NCBI RefSeq assembly: GCF_020687745.1
Contig: NZ_JAJEWK010000003.1
Coordinates: 88,855 to 152,854, forward strand
Direction: 5' to 3'
Source: Chryseobacterium sp. MFBS3-17
GTDB lineage: Bacteria; Bacteroidota; Bacteroidia; Flavobacteriales; Weeksellaceae
DNA length: 64,000 bases
Shown: positions 9,024 to 17,482 of the stretch, piece by piece
Layout: each line of letters begins with the position of its first letter
Numbering within the stretch: the stretch's first letter is position 1
Position numbers and translations under genes: made by a program
Notes under the pieces: model-generated
What the model saw: only the letters and a program-made list of their open reading frames with translations
Database searches by the model: none
Told to the model about the DNA's origin: nothing

Positions 9024-9359
9024 ATGAGTGATTACAAGGAACGCCACGAAAACGAAATTTTCACAAAGGTGTTGAAAGCAGGAAGAAGAACATATTTCTT
9101 TGATGTGCGCGAGACGAAAGCGGGAGATTATTATCTTACGATTACTGAAAGCAAAAAAAACTTCGGCGAGAACGGAGAAGCAACTTTTGAGAAACATAAA
9201 ATTTACCTTTACAAAGAAGATTTTACTGCTTTTCATGAAATGTTTAATGAAAGTACAGATTTCATCATCAATGAAAAAGGTCAGGATGTCATTTCAGAAC
9301 GACACGACAAAGACTTTAAATCCAAATCTTTTACCATAGATTCAGATGATGAAGTATAA
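9024..9359 (+). CDS. DUF3276 / PUR-alpha-like nucleic-acid-binding protein
   Basis: 111-residue protein of the Bacteroidota DUF3276 family, related to the PUR repeat of eukaryotic Pur-alpha, a single-stranded DNA/RNA-binding fold. Visible features are the family pattern FTKVLKAGRRTYFFDVR (about 12-28), DYYLTITESKK and KHKIYLYKEDF, and an acidic C-terminal tail. Cellular role unproven. Start at 9024 rather than an in-frame upstream codon at 8949, since the promoter box lies between the two. Monocistronic, ended by a shared terminator. Confidence 0.85.
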   Translation: MSDYKERHENEIFTKVLKAGRRTYFFDVRETKAGDYYLTITESKKNFGENGEATFEKHKIYLYKEDFTAFHEMFNESTDFIINEKGQDVISERHDKDFKSKSFTIDSDDEV

Positions 9360-9367
9360 GTATAAAA

Positions 9368-9390
9368 ACACCCCCTGCGGGTGTTTTTTT
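9368..9390. terminator. Bidirectional terminator between DUF3276 and comEC genes
   Basis: Hairpin ACACCC-CCTGC-GGGTGT with T-tract on the plus strand and A-tract on the other side; separates two convergent genes. Confidence 0.8.
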
Positions 9391-9401
9391 GGTTGATGAA
9401 A

Positions 9402-11180
9402 TTAATTCCCGGTTTTGAGCCGGTAGATTTTCCCGCCGTATTCTATGGACGCAGCATTCATAGGTAAAATTTTCACTTCATAGCTTATGGCACGGCGTGA
9501 AGTAAGATAGGGATCTATGATGTATTTCTGAACCCTGTCCCGGTCACTGTTTTCGTGGATCCAGAAGGTGATACGGTCTTTTTCTTTCACCGAAAAATAT
9601 TGCTCACGGAAAAAAGTGTGCACCAGTGCTTCGCTTTTTCGCCGGTAAAGAAAATCCAGCGTTTCATGAACTGCAGTGAATACGATTGCAATCAGCCCGA
9701 TTCTTACAAAATTTTTGAGCACAGGCTTTTTGATCAGGAAGCGCAGGAAGTATATGCCGGCGCACATCAGTACTATTTCGGGGAGGCTTACGGGCACATT
9801 GTACATCATGGCGCCGTCCAGCTCAGACAGAAGGTGAATCAGATCCAGCACCAGAAGAATGAAACGGTCATAGAAATACAAAATGAAATCCGGCACGATC
9901 GTGAGGCCAATGAGTACGGTCATTCCCAGACTGAAGATAATCAGAATATTGGAAAGGGGAACTACTATAAGATTGGCTATCACAGAAATAGCTGAAAACT
10001 GGTGAAAATAATAAAGGACCAATGGTAATGTCGCAATCTGTGCGGCCATGGTAATGGAAAATGTATTGGCCAGAATTCGTTTCATAAAAGTATCCTGTCG
10101 GGGAAGATACTTAAGAATGGGCTGATTCAGCCAGAAGATTCCGAATACCGCTACAAAACTCAGTTGAAATCCTACATCAAATAACTGATGTGTATCGGTA
10201 AACAGGATGATCCATGCGGCCAGTGCCATAGAATGCAGCAAGTCTGTTTTGCGCTGCAGCAGAACATAAATATAATAGACGCTGATCATAATGCAGGACC
10301 GGACGACCGAGTTTCCATAATCTATAAAAATGGCAAATGCCCAGATAAAAAGCAAACTGGCCGTAATAGCAGTTCTTCGGTAACCAGGAGGTGAAATATT
10401 CATCAGCAGCAGATATACAAGACCGAAAATGATGACAATGTGGGAGCCGGAAATGGCCAGAATATGAACCAGTCCGGTTTTTGTGAAATCACTGACGGTC
10501 TGCCGGTCCATTTCGGTGCGGTCTGCCAGAATAATGCCTTTCAGAAATTCCCGGCTTCTGGGCGACATTCTTGTGGAGTCTATTTGCTGAAGAACATCCA
10601 GTCTTTTCTGTTTAATGGTTTCGGCGAAACTTAAATCTTTGCGCTTCGCGACCCGGTAGTCCTGTGGCAGATAACTTTGATAATAAATGTCCTTCCGGCT
10701 GAGATACCTGGCATAATTAAACTGATAATTATGCTCCGGCTCCTCCACCCGGTTTATGTAGAGCCTGGCCTGGTAATAATGACCATAACTCAGTTCCGGA
10801 AGACTTCGGGGAACAGAAAGCACACTGCCGAAACTGCTTTGGTCTGTATAAATGATGACCTCGAAACGCCTGTTCTTTTCGTTAGAGTTCAGTTTTTCAG
10901 TGAGTTTGAAGAGGTAGGTTCCCTGGGGTGCAATGTGGGGAAGAGCAGGTTGCGAAAGGTTGTAGCCATGGAGTACAATCCCAAGCAGGACACAGAATAT
11001 GGCCGTGAAATATTTCCTGAGTTTAATAATCCCGATGTTGCGCGAAAACCAGGACAACAACGTGAAGGCAGAAAGGCAAAGTAAAAACAGGCTTAATTTC
11101 TGGCCTGTGAAAAGGTGCTCCCGGAGGATGATTCCCGAAATGAAACAACAGCATAATATCAGAAGGGGTTGCTTTGCCAA
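9402..11180 (-). CDS. comEC: ComEC/Rec2-family competence membrane protein
   Basis: Polytopic inner-membrane protein of the family that forms the DNA-uptake channel in natural transformation. 592 residues: N-terminal helices, a soluble ComEC_N-type (DUF4131) region (about 90-190) and the Competence domain (about 215-480) with GLVHILAISGSHIVIIFG, the family's most conserved segment. It ends shortly after the membrane domain with no metallo-beta-lactamase nuclease domain, in contrast to Bacillus ComEC; this short form is common in Bacteroidota. Lies 68 bp downstream of lpxB in the same direction and is probably co-transcribed. Confidence 0.88.
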   Translation of the reverse strand: MAKQPLLILCCCFISGIILREHLFTGQKLSLFLLCLSAFTLLSWFSRNIGIIKLRKYFTAIFCVLLGIVLHGYNLSQPALPHIAPQGTYLFKLTEKLNSNEKNRRFEVIIYTDQSSFGSVLSVPRSLPELSYGHYYQARLYINRVEEPEHNYQFNYARYLSRKDIYYQSYLPQDYRVAKRKDLSFAETIKQKRLDVLQQIDSTRMSPRSREFLKGIILADRTEMDRQTVSDFTKTGLVHILAISGSHIVIIFGLVYLLLMNISPPGYRRTAITASLLFIWAFAIFIDYGNSVVRSCIMISVYYIYVLLQRKTDLLHSMALAAWIILFTDTHQLFDVGFQLSFVAVFGIFWLNQPILKYLPRQDTFMKRILANTFSITMAAQIATLPLVLYYFHQFSAISVIANLIVVPLSNILIIFSLGMTVLIGLTIVPDFILYFYDRFILLVLDLIHLLSELDGAMMYNVPVSLPEIVLMCAGIYFLRFLIKKPVLKNFVRIGLIAIVFTAVHETLDFLYRRKSEALVHTFFREQYFSVKEKDRITFWIHENSDRDRVQKYIIDPYLTSRRAISYEVKILPMNAASIEYGGKIYRLKTGN

Positions 11181-11248
11181 AGACAGTCAATTTGCATGAC
11201 TTTAAAGATAATAAAATAATGGGCAATCCTGCACGCAGGAAACCAAAG

Positions 11249-12352
11249 TTATTTCACAATGATGGATGCTGCACAATCGCTGGCCCCGCTTCCGCCCAGT
11301 TTTTCACGAAGCAAGCTGTAATCTTTAAGCATATTCGCGCGTCTCGGTCCGCTCAGAATCGCGCTAAGTTCACGAGTCATATTTTCTGTATTCAGTTCAT
11401 TCTGAATCAGTTCGGTCACTACTTCCCGGTCCATAATCAGATTGACAAGCGAAATATATTTGATGTTTTTAATCAGCCTTTTACCGATTTCATATGAAAT
11501 TCTGCTGCCCCGGTAGCACACCACCTCCGGAACATTGAGCAGCGCCGTTTCCAGAGTAGCCGTACCGGATGTGACGAGTGCAGCGGCAGAGCATCTCAGT
11601 AAATCATAGGTTTTATTGGATACAAAATGAACATCTTTATCGGTAAATTGTTCATAAAAACTTTCAGACAGTCCCGGTGCGCCGGCAATCACCAACTGGT
11701 AATCCGGGAAGTCAGGGCGTACGGACAGCATCAGATTCAGCATTTTGGAAACCTCCTGTTCCCGGGATCCGGGCAGCAATGCGATGATTTCTTTGTCGTT
11801 CAGATCATGTTCTTCTCTGAATTTGTTGCCGTCCGGCTCCGGTAGTCCCGAGATGGCATCCAGCAGCGGGTGGCCTACAAAATGAGCATCTACCTCATGT
11901 CTGGCATAAAATTCTTTTTCAAAAGGGAGAATCACCAGCATATCATCCACATGCTTTTTCACCGTTTCTACGCGGCCTTCTTTCCATGCCCATAGCTGGG
12001 GTGAAATGTAGTACACCACACGAATGCCAAGATTTTTGGCAAATTCTGCAATTCTCAAATTAAATCCGGGATAATCTACCAGAATGAGCACATCCGGCCG
12101 GTATTTTTTAATGTCTTCTTTACAAAACCGGATATTTCTCAGAATCGTATTCAGGTTTTTCGCTACCTCCAGAAATCCCATGAATGCCAGTTCTTTATAA
12201 TGCTTCACCGGAGAATTTTGGGCTGCGGCAGCCATCAGATCACCACCCCAAAACCGAAAATCAGCAGTGGGGTCTTTTTTTAAAAGAGATTTCATTAGAT
12301 TCGAAGCGTGCAGGTCTCCAGAGGCTTCGCCGGCTATGATATAGTATTTCAA
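11249..12352 (-). CDS. lpxB: Lipid-A-disaccharide synthase
   Basis: GT-B glycosyltransferase (GT19) that joins UDP-diacylglucosamine and lipid X to make the lipid A disaccharide on the cytosolic face of the inner membrane. 367 residues, family length. The N-terminus YYIIAGEASGDLHASNLM is the LpxB signature; VDYPGFNLRIA, WAWKEGR, FVGHPL (about 161-166), LLPGSREQEV and the C-terminal SGTATLETAL nucleotide-binding loop are all present. Upstream of comEC on the minus strand. Confidence 0.96.
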   Translation of the reverse strand: MKYYIIAGEASGDLHASNLMKSLLKKDPTADFRFWGGDLMAAAAQNSPVKHYKELAFMGFLEVAKNLNTILRNIRFCKEDIKKYRPDVLILVDYPGFNLRIAEFAKNLGIRVVYYISPQLWAWKEGRVETVKKHVDDMLVILPFEKEFYARHEVDAHFVGHPLLDAISGLPEPDGNKFREEHDLNDKEIIALLPGSREQEVSKMLNLMLSVRPDFPDYQLVIAGAPGLSESFYEQFTDKDVHFVSNKTYDLLRCSAAALVTSGTATLETALLNVPEVVCYRGSRISYEIGKRLIKNIKYISLVNLIMDREVVTELIQNELNTENMTRELSAILSGPRRANMLKDYSLLREKLGGSGASDCAASIIVK

Positions 12353-12421
12353 GGGTTGAGATTCTGGTTTCAGATTTTCCTACCGGGATCATCACCCGGA
12401 AACAAAATCAATTATTTAACG

Positions 12422-12429
12422 TAAATTTG
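12422..12429 (+). promoter_or_regulatory. -7 promoter element (TAAATTTG) for the DUF2480 gene
   Basis: TAnnTTTG match 21 bp before the ATG at 12451; it also overlaps an earlier in-frame candidate start, which is therefore unlikely. Confidence 0.65.
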
Positions 12430-12450
12430 TGTAAAGATAAAAATAAAAAA

Positions 12451-12960
12451 ATGTCCGCAGAATTTGAAATTAAAAATAAAATAGCAGAGAGTGGTCTGGT
12501 GAATTTTGATCTGGCTGAACTGATTCCAAAGGGCCAGAGAAAGGGAATTGACCTGAAGGATTTTCTTTATATGGAGATGATTTTAAAGGAAAAAGATTTC
12601 AGAGAAAAAGTAAACGCCCTGGATGTTGAGCCATACCGGGATGCGTTTGTATATATCTACAACTCAGCAGATTCCATAGTTCCGCTATGGGCCTATTTTC
12701 TGCTCGCCTCGCGTTTAACCGGTATGGCCGGAAAAATTGTGTACGGAAACCGGAGTGATCTGGAACTTTTACTGATGCACGATGCTTTAAAAAATTATGA
12801 TTTTAATCTGCTGAAAGATAAAAGAGTGCTGGTAAAGGGCTGCAGCGATCAGCATATTCCGGAAAATGCTTATATAGAACTGGTAGAGCAGTTGAAGCCT
12901 GTAGTAAAGTCGCTGATGTTTGGTGAGGCTTGTTCCAGTGTGCCCATTTTTAAGAATTAA
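12451..12960 (+). CDS. DUF2480 family protein
   Basis: 169-residue soluble protein matching the Bacteroidota-restricted DUF2480 family: N-terminal FEIKNKIAESGLVNFDL, a central DVEPYRDAFVYIYNSADSIV and the C-terminal LVKGCSDQHIPENAYIEL and LMFGEACSSVP. No catalytic function is established; the conserved Cys/His in KGCSDQHIP and EACSS suggest a metal or redox site (inference). Start at 12451, just after a -7 box; single gene. Confidence 0.82.
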   Translation: MSAEFEIKNKIAESGLVNFDLAELIPKGQRKGIDLKDFLYMEMILKEKDFREKVNALDVEPYRDAFVYIYNSADSIVPLWAYFLLASRLTGMAGKIVYGNRSDLELLLMHDALKNYDFNLLKDKRVLVKGCSDQHIPENAYIELVEQLKPVVKSLMFGEACSSVPIFKN

Positions 12961-13014
12961 TACCGGTTAATAAAATATTATACGTTTATCCGGAGTTTTC
13001 GGTATAATTTTCGA

Positions 13015-13022
13015 TAACTTTG
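13015..13022 (+). promoter_or_regulatory. -7 promoter element (TAACTTTG) for the DUF937 gene
   Basis: TAnnTTTG match 25 bp before the ATG at 13048. Confidence 0.6.
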
Positions 13023-13047
13023 ATATTCTCAATCAAAAAAATAGATT

Positions 13048-13710
13048 ATGAACTTATTAGATCTTATTACCGGGAATGCCGGTAACCATGTTGCATCGCA
13101 AGCAGAAAACAAATTCGGAATACAAAAAAATCAGGTCATTGCTCTTATGGCAGTGGCTGCACCACTGATTATATCTTATCTCAGAAAAAAATCTCAGGAT
13201 AATCCTGCCGAAGCAGATGCCCTGAACCGGGCGCTGGATAAGGATCACGACGGCAGCATTCTGGATAATCCTGCGCAGGCAGAAGCCAGACAGCAGGAAG
13301 GAAATTCCATCCTGGATCATATTTTTGGTGGCCAGAAAGCCACGGTAGAAAACCAACTTTCTCAGAACACCGGTATTTCTATGGATAAAATTGGACCGAT
13401 TCTTTCCATGCTGGCTCCTGTGATTATGGGGTATATTGGCAAAGAAAAACAGTCCGGTAACGTGACTTCCGGCGGGGGACTTGGAGATTTGCTCGGAGGG
13501 ATTCTGGGAGGCGCACAGTCGCAGGCTCAGGCGCAACAGTCTAACCCGCTGAATGATATTTTAGGCAGTGTCCTGGGAGGTGGTCAGCAATCTTCGAACC
13601 CGCTGAATGATATCTTGGGAAGTGTTCTGGGTGGAGGTCAGCAACAGCAGCAACAGCAACAGCAAGGTGGCCTGGGCGGATTGCTGGGTTCCATTCTGGG
13701 TGGCAGATAA
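13048..13710 (+). CDS. DUF937 (YidB-like) protein with glycine/glutamine-rich repeats
   Basis: 220 residues. The first half (about 1-140) is the helical DUF937 domain, with ALMAVAAPLIISYLRKK and a second copy of the same pattern, SMLAPVIMGYIGKEK; LDKDHDGSILDN between them resembles an EF-hand-type acidic loop. The second half is low complexity: GGLGDLLGGILGG, then two copies of a 20-residue unit beginning SNPLNDILGSVLGGGQQ, then a run of glutamines and GGLGGLLGSILGG. Function unknown. The repeated part is tandem at the DNA level (60-bp period), so length may vary between strains. Confidence 0.8.
   Translation: MNLLDLITGNAGNHVASQAENKFGIQKNQVIALMAVAAPLIISYLRKKSQDNPAEADALNRALDKDHDGSILDNPAQAEARQQEGNSILDHIFGGQKATVENQLSQNTGISMDKIGPILSMLAPVIMGYIGKEKQSGNVTSGGGLGDLLGGILGGAQSQAQAQQSNPLNDILGSVLGGGQQSSNPLNDILGSVLGGGQQQQQQQQQGGLGGLLGSILGGR
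13528..13659 (+). repeat. 60-bp tandem repeat in the DUF937 gene plus CAG/CAA tract
   Basis: Two near-identical 60-bp units encode SNPLNDILGSVLGGGQQ, followed by a CAG/CAA-rich stretch coding for about ten glutamines. Similar unit sequence favours slippage or unequal recombination. Confidence 0.75.
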
Positions 13711-13737
13711 TGCTTTTTTTTTATAAAGAATCAAGTT

Positions 13738-13762
13738 CCGGCGGCGGCGAAGCCGCCGCCGG
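13738..13762. repeat. GC-rich perfect palindrome
   Basis: 11-bp perfect stem CCGGCGGCGGC with a three-base loop, in otherwise AT-rich intergenic DNA between the converging DUF937 and THX genes. It has no adjacent T-tract in either direction, so it is not a textbook intrinsic terminator, but it could stabilise mRNA 3' ends. Confidence 0.6.
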
Positions 13763-13770
13763 ACCACAAA

Positions 13771-13803
13771 AAAACCGAAGATTATTCCTCGGTTTTCTTT
13801 TTT
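13771..13803 (+). terminator. Probable terminator for the DUF937 gene
   Basis: Stem AAAACCGA / TCGGTTTT followed by CTTTTTTT. It overlaps the 3' end of the THX gene on the opposite strand. Confidence 0.55.
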
Positions 13804-13946
13804 GTAGTCTTTTTCGCTTTCGGTTTGGTGTCCGTGTCGGATTCCGAAGCCGCGGTTGTACTCTTTACTTTCTTTCTGGGTCTTGTTTTGCCGTAGCTTC
13901 CTGCAATACGCTTGCCCCGGGTGGTTTTTTTGTCTCCTTTTCCCAT
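13782..13946 (-). CDS. Small ribosomal subunit protein THX (bTHX/S31)
   Basis: A 54-residue basic protein. It begins MGKGDKKTTRGKRIAGSYG, the signature of the THX family, a small peptide bound near the head of the 30S subunit in Thermus and found in many Bacteroidota. The N-terminal half is the conserved THX part, ending KTRPRKK; the C-terminal half is a Lys/Thr-rich tail (TKPKAKKTTKKKTEE). Start at 13946 has a TAAATTTG -7 box about 30 bp upstream; stop TAA at 13782-13784. Monocistronic and convergent with the DUF937 gene. Confidence 0.85.
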   Translation of the reverse strand: MGKGDKKTTRGKRIAGSYGKTRPRKKVKSTTAASESDTDTKPKAKKTTKKKTEE

Positions 13947-13975
13947 AATGTGATGTATTTAGTTGATTGGTGACA

Positions 13976-13983
13976 CAAATTTA
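13976..13983 (-). promoter_or_regulatory. -7 promoter element (TAAATTTG) for the THX gene
   Basis: Minus-strand TAnnTTTG match 29 bp upstream of the THX start codon. Confidence 0.6.
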
Positions 13984-13995
13984 GGAAAAAGATTA

Positions 13996-14499
13996 TTAAT
14001 GAACAGCCGTCTTACTCCGAAGCCGCTGCTTCTCGGCTTTTGGCAGTTTCCGCCAGTCCCAGGGCGCTACCGGCCGTGCATCGCGCCACAATCCGGTTTT
14101 CTTTTTGCGGGCTTCAGTTTCCAGTGCCGCATAGTTTGTATTGTTGGAATACCGTTTGAAATGCCAAGCCAGGCCATGGCGTACCAGCTGTTTTCCCAAA
14201 TTCTGATTCTGATGAAAAATTTCGGCAATCCAGCGGCCGTTCCGGTCCGGTTTGCCGGCAATGACCACCTGAATTTCTTTGCCAAAACAGAAATCTGATA
14301 CAAACTGCTTTGCCCGGTTTCCGAAAGGCTGATTCTTTTCAGGACAATCCACGTGGGCCAGCCTTATAGTTTGAGGTTTGCCCTGGTGAAGGATGACTAC
14401 CGTATCACCATCTTTTACGCCGATGACTTTGGCAGTATAGATCTGAGCAATGGCCAGTGAACATACAAAAAGGAACAAGAATGCAACAACTTTTTTCAT
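13996..14499 (-). CDS. Secreted thermonuclease (SNase) family nuclease
   Basis: 167-residue protein with an N-terminal signal peptide (MKKVVAFLFLFVCSLAIAQ) and a staphylococcal-nuclease domain (about 22-145). It has KVIGVKDGDTVVIL and IRLAHVDCPE, giving the conserved Asp and Arg of the SNase active site, QPFGNRAKQF, and the later DRNGRWIAEI with the second catalytic-type Arg. Likely a calcium-dependent periplasmic or secreted phosphodiesterase. An in-frame ATG eight codons upstream (14523) is rejected because a -7 box (14505-14512) lies between the two. Confidence 0.87.
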   Translation of the reverse strand: MKKVVAFLFLFVCSLAIAQIYTAKVIGVKDGDTVVILHQGKPQTIRLAHVDCPEKNQPFGNRAKQFVSDFCFGKEIQVVIAGKPDRNGRWIAEIFHQNQNLGKQLVRHGLAWHFKRYSNNTNYAALETEARKKKTGLWRDARPVAPWDWRKLPKAEKQRLRSKTAVH

Positions 14500-14504
14500 C
14501 GGCT

Positions 14505-14512
14505 CAAAGCTA
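14505..14512 (-). promoter_or_regulatory. -7 promoter element (TAGCTTTG) for the thermonuclease gene
   Basis: Minus-strand TAnnTTTG ending five bases before the ATG at 14499, implying a leaderless or near-leaderless transcript. Confidence 0.5.
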
Positions 14513-14570
14513 AGGAATTTCATATTGCTTTATGGTTTTGTTAAGATTATTGTTTTACGGTAAAAAATTA

Positions 14571-14578
14571 TAACTTTG
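14571..14578 (+). promoter_or_regulatory. -7 promoter element (TAACTTTG) for the DUF2975/HTH pair
   Basis: TAnnTTTG match 14 bp before the start codon at 14593. Confidence 0.65.
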
Positions 14579-14592
14579 CGGTAAATTTATAA

Positions 14593-15141
14593 ATGGTGAA
14601 AAGCAATACTGATTCTGTTTTGTTATTTCTGAGGCTTGTCCTGTGGGCTGCTCTGATCTCCTCCGTTCTTGCTTTTGCTGCTGTTTTAGTCCATGGGTTT
14701 GCCTTGCTGCTGAACGCTGATTTTCAATTTTTATCCAATCTGAATATCACAATTGGTCATCAGAATTTGACTGCTGAAGATTTGCGTGAAGCCGGAACGG
14801 TAAAGTTTTTGCTTTTTGCGGTCACAATAACTGCTTACCTTCTTCTGTTTATCCGCCTTATTGCTTTTGCATTGAAAATCCTGAATAAAGTGGACTTTGA
14901 AAATCCCTTCAAAGCAGAAATTTCAGCACTGATTTCCAAAATGGGAACTGTTGCACTTCAACTTGGGATTCTGGATTTCTTGTCGGCAGCCCTGTTTTCC
15001 GCAATTTTTCACGGTGAATTTCGGGTGGATATCAGTTTCGGAAACCTGAACTTCTTTGTCATAGCAGCTATTTTGTACATCATCAGTCTGATTTTCAGAA
15101 GAGGAACCGAACTGCAGTCTGAAACGGATTTAACCATTTAG
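14593..15141 (+). CDS. DUF2975 membrane protein
   Basis: 182 residues with four predicted transmembrane helices (about 9-35, 72-95, 118-140, 150-168) in the DUF2975 (YoaS-like) arrangement; the loop ENPFKAEISALISKMG is the family's most recognisable piece. It is followed 3 bp later by a small HTH gene. This membrane-protein/YozG-like-regulator pairing is widespread in Firmicutes and Bacteroidota, and the HTH protein is thought to be controlled by, or to control, the membrane partner. Biochemical role not known. Confidence 0.82.
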   Translation: MVKSNTDSVLLFLRLVLWAALISSVLAFAAVLVHGFALLLNADFQFLSNLNITIGHQNLTAEDLREAGTVKFLLFAVTITAYLLLFIRLIAFALKILNKVDFENPFKAEISALISKMGTVALQLGILDFLSAALFSAIFHGEFRVDISFGNLNFFVIAAILYIISLIFRRGTELQSETDLTI

Positions 15142-15144
15142 CAA

Positions 15145-15375
15145 ATGCCCATCATCATCAATATCGACATCATGCTTGCCAGACGGAAAATGCAGTCCCG
15201 GGTACTGGCAGAGAAAATTGGAATTACACAGGCCAACCTTTCTGTTCTGAAAACCGGAAAGGCTAAAGCGATCAAGCTTTCTACACTGGAGGCCATCTGC
15301 AAAGTGCTGGATTGCCAGCCCGGAGATTTGCTGGAGTATCTGCCCACTGAGTCTGTTCCGGATGCAGAATACTGA
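15145..15375 (+). CDS. YozG-like XRE-family HTH regulator
   Basis: 76-residue Cro/CI-type helix-turn-helix protein. The HTH is in MLARRKMQSRVLAEKIGITQANLSVLK (about 9-35; recognition helix around ITQANLSVLKTG), followed by KLSTLEAICKVLDCQPGDLLEY, typical of YozG-like regulators. Start is 3 bp after the DUF2975 stop, so translation is probably coupled. Likely autoregulates the pair (inference). Confidence 0.88.
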   Translation: MPIIINIDIMLARRKMQSRVLAEKIGITQANLSVLKTGKAKAIKLSTLEAICKVLDCQPGDLLEYLPTESVPDAEY

Positions 15376-15460
15376 GCATTTTTCTGATTTTATTTTTCAT
15401 TTTGAACAGATAATTCGTGATTCCCGGTTTTGGGGTTATGGTGAAAATTAAAAATCGCCT

Positions 15461-15468
15461 TATCTTTG
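15461..15468 (+). promoter_or_regulatory. -7 promoter element (TATCTTTG) for aspS
   Basis: TAnnTTTG match 26 bp before the aspS ATG at 15495. Confidence 0.6.
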
Positions 15469-15494
15469 CTGATGAAAATTTTCAAGTATAAAAT

Positions 15495-17249
15495 ATGTTC
15501 AGAACACACACCAACGGAGACCTGACTCTGGAAAATCTAAACGAAAATGTGACCCTGGCAGGCTGGGTGCAGACCATCCGCGATAAAGGATTTATGATCT
15601 GGATAGACCTCCGAGACCGCTACGGAATCACCCAATTGGTGTTTGATCAGGACCGCTCTTCTGTACAATTGATGGAGGAAGCTAAAAAACTGGGGCGCGA
15701 ATTTGTAATTCAGGTAGAAGGGAAAGTCATCGAAAGGACGTCCAAAAATCCAAAAATCCCAACCGGAGATATTGAAATTCTGGTGGAAAACCTTAAGGTT
15801 CTGAACGAATCCCAGCTTCCGCCGTTCACCATCGAAGATGAAACAGACGGAGGCGAGGAGATCCGCATGAAATACAGATATCTGGACATTCGCCGAAATC
15901 CGGTGAAAGATAAATTGATCTTCCGCCATAAGATGGCTCAGAAAGTGAGAAACTATCTCTCTCAACAGGATTTCATAGAAGTGGAAACACCTGTGCTGAT
16001 AAAGTCCACACCAGAAGGCGCACGGGATTTCGTGGTACCCAGCCGGATGAACCCCGGACAGTTTTACGCACTGCCACAGTCACCGCAGACCTTTAAACAA
16101 CTGCTGATGGTGGGCGGTATAGACCGTTATTTTCAGATTGTGAAATGCTTCCGTGATGAAGATTTGCGGGCAGACCGCCAGCCGGAATTTACGCAGATAG
16201 ACTGTGAAATGGCATTTGTGGAGCAGGAAGATGTACTGGAAATATTTGAAGGAATGACCGCAACGCTGCTGAAAGACATTACCGGCAAAGACACCGGAAA
16301 ATTTCCCCGGATGACTTATGATGAGGCCATGACCAGATATGGTAATGACAAGCCGGACATCCGCTTCGGTATGGAATTTACGGAACTAAACGATCTGGTA
16401 AAAGGCAAAGATTTTAAAATATTTGATGATGCCGAACTGGTTGTAGGAATCAATACGGAAGGGTGTGCAGCATACACCAGAAAGCAGATTGATGCCCTGA
16501 TTGATTGGGTGAAACGCCCGCAAATAGGCGCTACCGGAATGGTGTGGGTGAAATATCAGGATGATGGCGTGCTTACTTCATCGGTCAATAAATTTTATGA
16601 CGAAGCTTCGTTGAAACAAATTGCAGAAAAATTTAACGCAAAACCGGGAGATCTGATGCTGGTTTTGAGCGGAGATGCTTTCCAGGTGCGGACACAACTT
16701 TCGGCCCTCCGCATGGAACTCGGAAACCGCCTGGGTCTGCGCAAAGGAGATGAGTTTGCGCCGCTTTGGGTAGTAGATTTTCCATTGCTGGAGTGGGATG
16801 ATGAAACCGGAAGGTACCATGCCATGCACCATCCGTTTACCTCACCAAAACCGGAAGATATTCATCTTCTGCAAACAGATCCCGGCAAAGCGCGCGCCAA
16901 TGCCTATGACCTGGTTCTGAATGGCAACGAAATTGGTGGCGGATCGGTTCGGATATTTGATAAAGAGTTGCAGTCCCGCATGTTTGATTTGCTGGGCTTC
17001 ACCAAAGAAGAAGCAGAAGCACAGTTCGGATTTCTGATGAATGCCTTTAAATACGGTGCACCGCCACATGCCGGACTGGCATTTGGGTTTGACAGGCTGG
17101 TGGCAATTCTGGATGGCAATGAGGTAATTCGGGATTATATCGCGTTCCCGAAGAATAATTCAGGACGCGATGTCATGATTGATGCACCAAGCGCCATTGC
17201 AAATGAGCAGCTTCAGGAGCTTTTCCTGAAACTGGATGGTGACCATTAG
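15495..17249 (+). CDS. aspS: Aspartate--tRNA ligase
   Basis: Class II aminoacyl-tRNA synthetase that charges tRNA-Asp. 584 residues, bacterial-type length. The N-terminal OB-fold anticodon-binding domain (about 1-105) contains [19 protein letters not shown]. The class II catalytic core has motif 2 [20 protein letters not shown] (about 217-236), the bacterial GAD insertion (about 290-410) and motif 3 [15 protein letters not shown] (about 530-544). Monocistronic between a -7 promoter and a terminator. Confidence 0.97.
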   Translation: MFRTHTNGDLTLENLNENVTLAGWVQTIRDKGFMIWIDLRDRYGITQLVFDQDRSSVQLMEEAKKLGREFVIQVEGKVIERTSKNPKIPTGDIEILVENLKVLNESQLPPFTIEDETDGGEEIRMKYRYLDIRRNPVKDKLIFRHKMAQKVRNYLSQQDFIEVETPVLIKSTPEGARDFVVPSRMNPGQFYALPQSPQTFKQLLMVGGIDRYFQIVKCFRDEDLRADRQPEFTQIDCEMAFVEQEDVLEIFEGMTATLLKDITGKDTGKFPRMTYDEAMTRYGNDKPDIRFGMEFTELNDLVKGKDFKIFDDAELVVGINTEGCAAYTRKQIDALIDWVKRPQIGATGMVWVKYQDDGVLTSSVNKFYDEASLKQIAEKFNAKPGDLMLVLSGDAFQVRTQLSALRMELGNRLGLRKGDEFAPLWVVDFPLLEWDDETGRYHAMHHPFTSPKPEDIHLLQTDPGKARANAYDLVLNGNEIGGGSVRIFDKELQSRMFDLLGFTKEEAEAQFGFLMNAFKYGAPPHAGLAFGFDRLVAILDGNEVIRDYIAFPKNNSGRDVMIDAPSAIANEQLQELFLKLDGDH

Positions 17250-17330
17250 TAAGTTTCCGGTCATTACAATAATCAAGAAAAAATGCAGGGAATAATCAGA
17301 TACATGTTTGGAATCTGTGTGTAATTTAAT

Positions 17331-17356
17331 CCCGGGTGCTTGCCGGGTTTTTTTTT
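17331..17356 (+). terminator. Intrinsic terminator downstream of aspS
   Basis: CCCGG-GTGCTTG-CCGGG stem followed by nine T residues, about 80 bp after the aspS stop. Confidence 0.8.
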
Positions 17357-17448
17357 AAATTGATGATTTACAGTAGTTTTCTTATTTAGAAACATTACAA
17401 ACTGAACTTTTCTGATATTTCTCACTGTGTTATAGTTTAACATTTATT

Positions 17449-17456
17449 TAACTTTG
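17449..17456 (+). promoter_or_regulatory. -7 promoter element (TAACTTTG) for the sdh operon
   Basis: TAnnTTTG match 26 bp upstream of the sdhC start. Confidence 0.65.
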
Positions 17457-17482
17457 TAAAAATTCAAAATTAAACAATCATT

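Noticed and set aside
9402..11180. comEC as a truncated gene because it lacks a metallo-beta-lactamase domain
   Set aside because: The short form without that domain is common in Bacteroidota, and the frame is intact to a natural stop.
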